Source of the DNA: Candidatus Saccharimonadota bacterium | Lineage (GTDB): Bacteria; Patescibacteriota; Saccharimonadia; Saccharimonadales; Saccharimonadaceae | Assembly: GCA_028289095.1 (NCBI GenBank) | Contig: JAQGGY010000053.1 | Location: 1 to 8,605 of the forward strand | Length of the DNA stretch: 8,605 bases | Direction: 5' to 3' | Part shown: piece after piece, positions 1 to 5,631 of the stretch | Numbering within the stretch: the stretch's first letter is position 1 | Layout: each line of letters opens with the position of its first letter | Translations under genes and position numbers: made by a program | The notes under the pieces: model-generated | The model's database searches: none | The model's input: the letters and a program-made list of their open reading frames with translations, nothing else | Told to the model about the DNA's origin: nothing

Positions 1-10
1 CGAGGTGTTT

Positions 11-1258
11 ATGCTTAAATTTATTAAAGAAAAAATCTTAGGATCAGCCATTACTGGCCGAATAGGTGCAAAAAAAATTGCCAAAATCAGCGTGGCATCT
101 GTCGCGTCACTCGCCCTAGTGCTGCAATTAACCGCTGGTGTCTTCCCATTTGCTAGTACGAACGTACAGGCTTTGGGTGATGATAATATCGTTCGTAACG
201 GCGTTACATCAAAAGAACAGATGCTTGCCGTGTACGACAGCGGCACCGACGGCGCTGGTCACAATGATATTCAACAGATCTATTCACATTTTGGTGTGTC
301 TCGTCAAGATATCGCGAACGCCACCGTGGGTTCGTACAAAACTAATGATTTTAATGGTCAGCTAAAGACGATCGGTCGCAGTAATTTTCCAAATGCTGGC
401 CGTACTGCCGTAGCCGTTGAGGGTGCGAGCACAACAATCTATACTGGACCATTCCTGGATAATGCCGGCAATAATGCAAATTCAACACCGTATCCGATGC
501 CTGCCTTGATTGGTAAGCGCTCGATCGACGGACAGTGGTTCGCCATTACTCTTAACTGCGGTAACATCGTTTATGCTGTTACGCCACCCGCACTACCAAA
601 GCCAGTTGCAGCAACATGTACTTCTATGACTGCAACGCGTACAAGCCGTACAAACTTCAAGTTTGAAACGAAGTATAACGTTGGTAGTGATACATTCAAA
701 TCTGTTACCTACGTCATATCAGACGCAACAGGTAAAGAAATCGCACGTACTAATAATGCAACCTACACACAGGCAACAGCTGGTACGTATACAGTAAAGG
801 CAATCGTCAACGTGACTGATGCCGCAGGCAAAGCAAAAACCATTTCGTCAGATGACTGCCAGGCACAATTCACTGTTCTGCCATCTGGCACAGGTACGTC
901 AACGTCACCAAAAAAATGTACCGTTCCTGGCAAAGAAAACCTTTCTGAGACAAGTCCAGACTGTAAGGTTGTAGAAAAATGTACTTTTACTGGTAAAGAA
1001 AACATCCCTGCTACCAGTCCTGCATGTGTTGAAACGCCAGTCGTGACAGAAAAATGTACCGTTCCTGGCAAAACTAGCTTGGAAGCCGACAGCCCTGACT
1101 GTGTCGAGGATGTAGTAACGCCTGCGCCAACTACCCTGCCTAAAACTGGTTTAGGTGAAGACATCCTAAAGGTTGCTGGCCTTGGTTCACTTATTGCTTC
1201 AGTTGGGTATTATGTCGCTAGTCGACGTGGCCTACTGAGCGCACTGACTAACCGATAA
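11..1258 (+). CDS. Secreted LPxTG surface protein with three Cys-bracketed repeats
   Basis: A 415-aa protein. The ATG at 11 is preferred over the in-frame GTG at 5 because GAGGTG (2-7) is correctly spaced for it. A basic N-region (residues 1-26) leads to a hydrophobic segment (about 27-48) and a likely signal-peptidase site after VQA (residue 54). Residues 55-195 form a globular domain of unknown function containing the stretches GVTSKEQ, HFGVSRQDIAN and DGQWFAITLNCGNIV. Residues about 205-290 look like a PKD/Ig-type beta domain. Three short repeats follow at 303-318, 324-339 and 349-364, each starting KC(T)xxGK and ending SPxC. The C-terminus has LPKTG (376-380), a hydrophobic segment (about 385-403) and RR, the classic sortase sorting signal. 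By family logic it is exported, cleaved at LPKTG and anchored to the cell envelope. The ligand is unknown, and no sortase gene is visible here. It probably stands alone transcriptionally, because a terminator follows directly. Confidence 0.9.
   Translation: MLKFIKEKILGSAITGRIGAKKIAKISVASVASLALVLQLTAGVFPFASTNVQALGDDNIVRNGVTSKEQMLAVYDSGTDGAGHNDIQQIYSHFGVSRQDIANATVGSYKTNDFNGQLKTIGRSNFPNAGRTAVAVEGASTTIYTGPFLDNAGNNANSTPYPMPALIGKRSIDGQWFAITLNCGNIVYAVTPPALPKPVAATCTSMTATRTSRTNFKFETKYNVGSDTFKSVTYVISDATGKEIARTNNATYTQATAGTYTVKAIVNVTDAAGKAKTISSDDCQAQFTVLPSGTGTSTSPKKCTVPGKENLSETSPDCKVVEKCTFTGKENIPATSPACVETPVVTEKCTVPGKTSLEADSPDCVEDVVTPAPTTLPKTGLGEDILKVAGLGSLIASVGYYVASRRGLLSALTNR
912..1099 (+). repeat. Three tandem Cys-x14-Cys repeat units inside the surface protein
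   Basis: Units begin at the Cys codons at 917, 980 and 1055, so the spacings are 63 and 75 bp. Each encodes Cys, about 14 residues, then Cys, with the shared core (V/F)xGKxxxxxxSPxC. Copies 1 and 3 share an exact 23-bp stretch (912-934 and 1050-1072), while copy 2 has diverged. This suggests duplication or gene conversion. The paired cysteines could form a small disulfide loop in each unit outside the cell, giving a stalk between the globular part and the LPKTG anchor. Confidence 0.85.
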
Positions 1259-1273
1259 TAGTGATAGATAATT

Positions 1274-1308
1274 AAAGAGCCCGGCGCGGTATGCGTCGGG
1301 TTCTTTAT
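1274..1308 (+). terminator. Intrinsic terminator of the surface-protein gene
   Basis: A 14-bp stem pairs 1274-1287 with 1293-1306 around the 5-nt loop GGTAT. Two of the pairs are G-U wobbles on the + strand RNA. The arm ends in TTCTTTATT. It begins 15 nt after the stop codon. Confidence 0.85.
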
Positions 1309-1335
1309 TGTAAAATACGTAATTTATGCTATAAT
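1308..1335 (+). promoter_or_regulatory. Extended -10 promoter of the small membrane protein
   Basis: A perfect TATAAT lies at 1330-1335, preceded by TGC (1327-1329), which makes an extended -10. A weak -35, TTGTAA (1308-1313), sits 16 bp upstream and overlaps the preceding terminator tail. Transcription should begin near 1342, giving a leader of about 33 nt that contains the GAAAGGA ribosome-binding site. Confidence 0.7.
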
Positions 1336-1374
1336 TATGGTATATCTTCTTTTCAACAACGAAAGGATAAGAGG

Positions 1375-1749
1375 ATGGCTCTGAATATAATGGATTTAGT
1401 TATAACGATTTTTTGGTCGGTGATGTTTATCGTTGCCGCCATCGTCTGCTTTATCGGTTTGCGCCCCATTATCACATTTTGTGCGCCTGGCCTTGCATCC
1501 GCCATTGCCTGGCGTAATATACCGTATGTTCGAATCATATCGCTTGTATTTGGCACGATATATCTGGCATACGGCATATTCTTTATCACTCTGCGGGACT
1601 GGACACCAGTTGACGAAAAGGGATGGGTCGGCGGTGTCGGGTATCTGCTTGTCCTTCTACATGCAGGTGCGCAGAGTATGATTAACGAGATGTATGAACG
1701 CGAGCATCAGCAAGCGACGCAAATAGATGATGTGATAACTCGCCAGTGA
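1375..1749 (+). CDS. Small integral membrane protein, three predicted helices, unknown function
   Basis: A 124-aa hydrophobic protein. The ATG at 1375 is chosen because GAAAGGA (1361-1367) lies 7 nt upstream. The longer frame opening at 1291 would start inside the previous terminator hairpin and has no ribosome-binding site. Likely membrane segments are residues about 7-29, 53-73 and 83-103, with a weaker apolar stretch at 31-45. The C-terminus (104-124) is charged, with the run EMYEREHQQ. I see no catalytic motif and do not recognise the family. It has its own promoter and terminator, so it is monocistronic. It ends in TGA directly before a strong terminator, which supports UGA being a normal stop in this organism. 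Confidence 0.8.
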   Translation: MALNIMDLVITIFWSVMFIVAAIVCFIGLRPIITFCAPGLASAIAWRNIPYVRIISLVFGTIYLAYGIFFITLRDWTPVDEKGWVGGVGYLLVLLHAGAQSMINEMYEREHQQATQIDDVITRQ

Positions 1750-1764
1750 TTCAAACGTGAGCAC

Positions 1765-1808
1765 GCCCCACTAAAATAGCCCCGCTATGACAGTGGGGCT
1801 ATTTTTTT
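1765..1808. terminator. Shared convergent terminator, membrane protein versus der
   Basis: The main stem pairs 1773-1786 with 1792-1805 around the loop ATGAC and is followed by a T run, ideal for the + strand gene. Its one imperfect pair is G-U on the + RNA but A-C on the - RNA. An alternative perfect 8-bp stem pairs GCCCCACT (1765-1772) with AGTGGGGC (1792-1799). On the - strand the hairpin overlaps the stop codon of der (1799-1801), and its A tract encodes the last two lysines of Der. Confidence 0.85.
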
Positions 1809-3265
1809 GTGTAATCGTCCGCAGCCCTTGTTGGTTCTTTGCGGTCTTTCATGTCTTGCAGTTCTTGTGCTGCTTTTTCTTTGGCTTCTTCGCGGGATTT
1901 TTTGGTGATTGGCTCTTTGCCCTGCGCGATGCGTTCTTTGTTGGCTTTGATCTGTTTTTCGTCACGGAAGCTAAATTTGATTGGTGTACCAGCAAAGTTA
2001 AACTCTTCACGGATAAGTTTTTCTAGGTAGCGTTTATATGACCAGTGAACGAATTTTAGGTTGCTGCCGTAAATGACAAACCACGGTGGTGATGTATCAG
2101 TCTGAACCATGTAGCGCAGCTTTGGATGCGTGTTCTTTAGGCCGGCTGGCGGATGTTTCTGAACGGCAGACTGTAACAGGTCGTTTAGTTTGCGCGTTTT
2201 ACATTCTTGCTTGCGGCGAGCATCGATATCAAGGGCAAGGTCGAATAATTTCGTCACATTCTGTCCAGTGACGCTACTGGTGAAAATTAATGGTGCCCAA
2301 GGCGTAAATTTGAAGTTTCGGGCAATAGTAGGCGCCAGAGCGTCACGGGTGTAAGCGTCTTTGTCTTGGACGCTATCCCATTTGCTGACGACAATCACCA
2401 TGCCCTTGCCTGCTTCGTCGATAATACCCGCTAGGCGCTGGTCTAGCTGTGTGTTTAGTTCGTTGACGTCCATTAGTAGGAAACAGACGTCGGATTCTTC
2501 AATTGCTTGTAGCGTACGAAGGACCGAGAATTTCTCGATGCCGACTTCTTGCTTGCCAGGTTTGCGCATACCAGCAGTATCGAGTAGTTCGATGTCACGG
2601 GCTCCATAACGGATAGAAACGCGGTTAACGTCGCGGGTCGTACCGGCGATATTAGCTACCAGTGCTTGCTGCTTGCCTGCTAGGGTGTTGAATAGGTTGC
2701 TTTTGCCGACATTTGGGCGGCCGATAAGTGAAACGCGCAAAATGTCATCTGGCGTGTCTTCGAACGCGGCAGGAATAAGTGCAACGATCTCATCAAGGAT
2801 AGCTGTAATACCCTGGTTGTGTTCTGCTGAAGCGCGGATGATCGATTTGATACCAAGGCGTTTGAATTCATCGTTTGGTAGAGATTCTTTTAGGTCGGCC
2901 TTGTTTGTAACAAGTAGTACCGGCTTTTTGCTTCTAAGGGCCTTTTTAGCGACCAATTTATCTTGATCGCTGGCGTACTGGCTGCTATCGACAACGACAA
3001 GGATTACGTCAGCGGCATCGGCTGCTTCGGTAATTTGTTCCTGAATAGATGCTTCAAATTCATCATTAGGGTCCTTTAGGCCAGCAGTGTCGACTAACCA
3101 GAAATTGTGGTAGTTGTATTCGACGCGACCAAGGACGTTATCGCGAGTAGTACCGGCTTCGCGGGCGACAATTGCCTGCTGAGAACGGACAAGACGATTA
3201 AAAAGCGAACTCTTACCGACGTTCGCTTGCCCAATGATTGCTACTGTTGGTAACTTTGATGCCAT
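1799..3265 (-). CDS. der: Ribosome biogenesis GTPase Der (EngA)
   Basis: A 488-aa tandem-GTPase protein with the full Der architecture. G-domain 1 has the P-loop GQANVGKS (12-19), DTAG (59-62), NKAD (121-124) and SAEHNQG. G-domain 2 has GRPNVGKS (182-189), DTAG (229-232), SKWD (294-297) and SSVTGQN. A KH-like domain follows (about 355-435), containing PPWFVIYG and the conserved RYLEKLIREEF. The last 50 or so residues are a charged Lys/Glu-rich tail. By family, Der binds GTP and assists assembly of the 50S subunit in the cytosol. The G4 motif of domain 2 has Ser where Asn is usual (NKWD). The ATG at 3263-3265 starts 11 residues before the first P-loop, as expected, but has no Shine-Dalgarno and follows a -10 box very closely. 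Single-gene unit; confident assignment. Confidence 0.97.
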   Translation of the reverse strand: MASKLPTVAIIGQANVGKSSLFNRLVRSQQAIVAREAGTTRDNVLGRVEYNYHNFWLVDTAGLKDPNDEFEASIQEQITEAADAADVILVVVDSSQYASDQDKLVAKKALRSKKPVLLVTNKADLKESLPNDEFKRLGIKSIIRASAEHNQGITAILDEIVALIPAAFEDTPDDILRVSLIGRPNVGKSNLFNTLAGKQQALVANIAGTTRDVNRVSIRYGARDIELLDTAGMRKPGKQEVGIEKFSVLRTLQAIEESDVCFLLMDVNELNTQLDQRLAGIIDEAGKGMVIVVSKWDSVQDKDAYTRDALAPTIARNFKFTPWAPLIFTSSVTGQNVTKLFDLALDIDARRKQECKTRKLNDLLQSAVQKHPPAGLKNTHPKLRYMVQTDTSPPWFVIYGSNLKFVHWSYKRYLEKLIREEFNFAGTPIKFSFRDEKQIKANKERIAQGKEPITKKSREEAKEKAAQELQDMKDRKEPTRAADDYTKK

Positions 3266-3276
3266 AACTTTTATTA

Positions 3277-3285
3277 ATTATAACA
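3277..3285 (-). promoter_or_regulatory. Extended -10 of der, implying a near-leaderless mRNA
   Basis: Read on the - strand, TGT precedes a perfect TATAAT (3282 down to 3277), followed by 11 nt and then the der ATG (3265). No good -35 hexamer is visible at 17-18 bp. With the usual 6-8 nt from -10 to start point, the leader would be only about 3-5 nt, and no ribosome-binding site exists in that stretch. Confidence 0.65.
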
Positions 3286-3330
3286 GAGATAGAATTAGTT
3301 TGCGAGCATAAGCATCTTGCAATATGTCAA

Positions 3331-3381
3331 TAAAATGAAAACACTCCGTCCCCTAGCGCAAATTGCGCGTTGGGAACGGAG
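3331..3381 (-). terminator. Intrinsic terminator of the 119-aa gene
   Basis: On the - strand, CTCCGTTCCC (3381 down) pairs with GGGGACGGAG (ending at 3344), a 10-bp stem with one G-U. An inner GCGCA/TGCGC stem caps it. A T-rich tail, TGTTTTCATTTT, follows. It lies 12 nt beyond the stop codon at 3394. Confidence 0.8.
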
Positions 3382-3393
3382 CAGTTCTCGTAC

Positions 3394-3753
3394 TTACTTC
3401 ATGAGGCGCCAGCAGGTCATCTCGTCCGGGTGCGTGGTGAGTTCCACCAAGTACTGCGGGTGCATGTCGTCTACTGGTGTAACCAGTTCCGTCGGAATAT
3501 CCTCGTCCTTGAAAAATCCAAGGTAATGCAGCGCGGTGGCAAGTGCCTGTGGCATGTGTCGCCGGTCTTCGGAATAGTGATAAGCCGTTCGGAAGATATG
3601 AATGACGCCACTAGATGGCATGACGATTACTCGTCGAATGTCGCCTCTAGTGAGGGTTCGATTGATCCGGCGTTTTATCTCCTTTTCATCAGCCCCGATG
3701 TCGATCGCGTGAACTGTATCGACGTGGCGGCTTGGATGGGTTGGCGTAGTCAT
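3394..3753 (-). CDS. Orphan 119-aa cytosolic protein, unknown function
   Basis: Not recognised. The ATG at 3753 has AGTAGG (3764-3759) 5 nt upstream and a strong promoter behind it, so the gene itself looks real. The protein is soluble, with no signal peptide or membrane segment, and is rich in His, Asp, Arg and Thr. It has a mixed alpha/beta look: DEKEIKRRINRTL is likely helical, RRVIVMPSSGVIHIFR likely two strands, and PQALATALHYLGFF a helix. The single Cys is at residue 114. No catalytic motif is evident. It is insulated by its own promoter and terminator between der and the pseudouridine synthase gene, although read-through from the latter is possible because no terminator separates them. 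Confidence 0.75.
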   Translation of the reverse strand: MTTPTHPSRHVDTVHAIDIGADEKEIKRRINRTLTRGDIRRVIVMPSSGVIHIFRTAYHYSEDRRHMPQALATALHYLGFFKDEDIPTELVTPVDDMHPQYLVELTTHPDEMTCWRLMK

Positions 3754-3794
3754 TGTTGCCTACTTTCAGGTTGGTAAGTTGCGAGAATAACAAC

Positions 3795-3823
3795 ATTATA
3801 TCACGAATAGACAAGTAAGTCAA
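3795..3823 (-). promoter_or_regulatory. Near-consensus promoter of the 119-aa gene
   Basis: On the - strand, TTGACT (3823-3818) and TATAAT (3800-3795) are separated by exactly 17 bp (3817-3801). TGA immediately precedes the -10, so it also fits the extended form. This is the best sigma-70-type promoter in the window. The predicted start near 3788 leaves a leader of about 35 nt with an AGTAGG ribosome-binding site. Confidence 0.8.
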
Positions 3824-3844
3824 CAAACGTAAGTACTATATCAC

Positions 3845-4546
3845 CTAGCGCATATCGACGATTTCGAACTTGCCAGGCTTTATATCACCGATCGAATAAT
3901 TTCCAAAATTGGTCCGATGCAGCTTTTTTACTTCATAACCAAGGCTGGCGAACGTACGGCGAATTTGGCGATTGCGGCCTTCGGTCATGGTAACCTTCCA
4001 GTCTAAGCGATCATCATCCGATAGTCGTTCCAGCATCATTTTGCTTGGCCCGTCTTCTAATTGGACGCCGTAATCACTGATCATTTGCTGATGCAATGGT
4101 TCTAAATCGTGATCTAGTCGCGCATTGTAGGTTTTTGTCTTTTCGAACTTCGGATGTGTTAAACGGTAAGTAAAGTCACCGTCGTTGGTTAGAATAATCA
4201 AGCCTGAACTATTAAAATCAAGGCGTCCTACTGTTTTTAAGTGGTGGTATTCGGGAGGTAACAGCTCGTAGATTGTCGGTAAGTCACCTTGCGAACGACG
4301 CGAACAAACATAACCTGCAGGTTTGTTGAATGCCAGATACTGAAATTCCGTCTTGGCGACCAGTGGTTCGCCGTGGACCAGCACCTTGTCTGTTTCGGCG
4401 ATGCGTGCGCCTAAATTAACGACGATATCATTTACTTTGACGTAGCCACGTTCAATATATTCATCGGCTTCACGTCGTGAAAAGCCCATGTGTAAGGCAA
4501 GGTATTTATTTAGACGTATCGTCTTTTCAGATTCTGTAGGGGTCAT
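3845..4546 (-). CDS. rluB: rRNA pseudouridine synthase, RsuA/RluB/E/F family
   Basis: A 233-aa protein of typical family length. The N-terminal S4 RNA-binding domain covers residues about 10-55 (RLNKYLALHMGFSRREAD). The catalytic domain follows, with FNKPAGY (73-79), the signature GRLD followed by SSGLIILTNDG (Asp110 is the expected catalytic nucleophile), and the C-terminal motif EGRNRQIRRTF (189-199). The enzyme isomerises a uridine to pseudouridine in rRNA. RluB acts on 23S helix 89, but the exact site cannot be assigned from sequence, and RsuA (16S) or RluE/F remain possible. The start sits 21 nt after the response regulator's stop, so co-transcription is plausible. A TATAAT in that gap may give an extra leaderless transcript. 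AAGGG lies 3 nt before the ATG, unusually close. Confidence 0.93.
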   Translation of the reverse strand: MTPTESEKTIRLNKYLALHMGFSRREADEYIERGYVKVNDIVVNLGARIAETDKVLVHGEPLVAKTEFQYLAFNKPAGYVCSRRSQGDLPTIYELLPPEYHHLKTVGRLDFNSSGLIILTNDGDFTYRLTHPKFEKTKTYNARLDHDLEPLHQQMISDYGVQLEDGPSKMMLERLSDDDRLDWKVTMTEGRNRQIRRTFASLGYEVKKLHRTNFGNYSIGDIKPGKFEIVDMR

Positions 4547-4555
4547 ATGCCCTTA

Positions 4556-4564
4556 ATTATAGCA
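4556..4564 (-). promoter_or_regulatory. Extended -10 directly before the pseudouridine synthase start
   Basis: On the - strand, TGC then TATAAT (4561 down to 4556) lies in the 21-nt gap after the response-regulator gene, 9 nt before the ATG. Initiation 6-9 nt downstream would place the 5' end at or within a few bases of the start codon. No convincing -35 is seen. This would be an internal operon promoter. Confidence 0.55.
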
Positions 4565-4567
4565 TCT

Positions 4568-5566
4568 TTATGCACGAGGCGCGGATTCGTCGGTGCTAGG
4601 AGGTGTATATGGCTGTGGTGGCAATGCTGGAGCTGGAGCAGTAGGCTCGTCAAAGGTAACTACAGAAGCGCCGTGCATTTCAGTTGGCGCTGTTGGGGCT
4701 GGCATCGGCGCGGGTGGCGAAACCGGTTGTAGAGTGACTGGCTGTGGTTGAGCTGGCTGCATAGGTGCGGCTGGCTGTTGTGGCGCAATGGGTTGCATGG
4801 GTTGCTGTAGTGGCGCTACAGGACGCGGAGGCGCAACGGGTGCTAGGCCTTGTGCTTGGTCTTTGTTTAGTTCTTGTTCCATCAAGCTGCCTAAATCAGG
4901 TTGCGGCAATGCTGACGGTGCGACGGGGTGGATAATTCGATCGCCAAGATTGGCTGGGCGCGGTGTAGAAAATGGCGCGGTTGGTTGCGGTAGGCCGGTT
5001 GGACGTGCAGGCACCTGGGGTGCGGATGATCCAAAAGTTGGCGCAGTGGGCATTACAGGCTGTGGTGCTGGCGCTGTACCGGGTGTTTGGTATGTTGGCG
5101 CAGTTTGGCGTGGTGGCATGCCAGGAGTGCTGCTGCGTGGTACTGCACTTGGTGCCGGTGTACCGAATGTTTGTGCGGGTGTCAGATTAGCGACTGGTGC
5201 GTCACCAAGCACTTCGTGGACAGTGCGGACGACGTCTTCGATGCCGACCTGTGATTTAACCAGGTAACGGTCTGCGCCAAGTGCTTGACCACGGGCACGC
5301 TGGTCTTCGCTGCTAAGTGCGGTCATCATAATGACTTTTATATTTTTCGTTTCGGTTGTTGAACGCAAAATATCAAGCATGTCAAAGCCGCTAATTTTAG
5401 GCATCATAACGTCGCTGACGATTAAATCAGGGCGCTCTTTGATTGCCATCGCTAGTGCTTCTTCACCGTCGCCAGCAGATACGATGTCATATCCTTCGGC
5501 TAATAGGCGCACGCCATAAATTTCGCGTAGGCTTTTGTCATCTTCTACCAGTAGTATTTTGGTCAT
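4568..5566 (-). CDS. Response regulator, receiver domain plus Pro-rich disordered tail
   Basis: A 332-aa protein. The ATG at 5566 is chosen because AAAGGA (5576-5571) lies 4 nt upstream, and it begins MTKILLVEDD like a canonical receiver. An upstream in-frame TTG (5587) lacks such a site. Receiver residues 1-122 carry the acidic pair E9/D10, the phospho-acceptor D52 in SDVMMP, the switch Thr82 and Lys104. After residue about 125 there is no DNA-binding, HD, GGDEF or other known output domain. Instead about 208 residues are rich in Pro, Ala and Gln. Two less biased islands sit at about 206-236 (NLGDRIIHP...LGSLMEQELNK) and 295-308 (TEMHGASVVTFDEP) and could be docking motifs. It follows the histidine kinase gene by 65 nt and should be its partner. 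Output is probably by protein-protein contact. Confidence 0.9.
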   Translation of the reverse strand: MTKILLVEDDKSLREIYGVRLLAEGYDIVSAGDGEEALAMAIKERPDLIVSDVMMPKISGFDMLDILRSTTETKNIKVIMMTALSSEDQRARGQALGADRYLVKSQVGIEDVVRTVHEVLGDAPVANLTPAQTFGTPAPSAVPRSSTPGMPPRQTAPTYQTPGTAPAPQPVMPTAPTFGSSAPQVPARPTGLPQPTAPFSTPRPANLGDRIIHPVAPSALPQPDLGSLMEQELNKDQAQGLAPVAPPRPVAPLQQPMQPIAPQQPAAPMQPAQPQPVTLQPVSPPAPMPAPTAPTEMHGASVVTFDEPTAPAPALPPQPYTPPSTDESAPRA

Positions 5567-5585
5567 ATTATCCTTTATTGTACTC

Positions 5586-5613
5586 AAGAGCGAATGAAAA
5601 TGCTATAGCTCTT
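5586..5613 (-). repeat. Inverted repeat in the kinase-regulator gap
   Basis: AAGAGC (5586-5591) and GCTCTT (5608-5613) could form a 6-bp stem with a 16-nt loop. A GCTATAGC palindrome (5602-5609) overlaps it. There is no T run, so it is not a terminator. It lies just upstream of the regulator's ribosome-binding site and might affect its translation or mark an RNA-processing site. Confidence 0.35.
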
Positions 5614-5631
5614 ATGTTTTTAGTTACTTTT

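Noticed and set aside
763..1164. 133-aa - strand frame
   Set aside because: It is antisense to the surface-protein gene and its repeats, with no ribosome-binding site or family resemblance.
1747..1749. UGA as a sense codon (alternative genetic code)
   Set aside because: The TGA lies just before a strong terminator and the other genes end in TAA or TAG without in-frame TGA, so the standard bacterial code fits.
3370..3777. Long + strand frame (135 aa) over the 119-aa gene
   Set aside because: It is antisense to a gene with its own promoter, ribosome-binding site and terminator, and it runs through that gene's promoter region.
4788..5267. 159-aa + strand frame, Gly/Cys-rich
   Set aside because: It is the antisense shadow of the Pro/Ala-rich tail of the response regulator; the GC-rich Pro codons suppress stops on the opposite strand.
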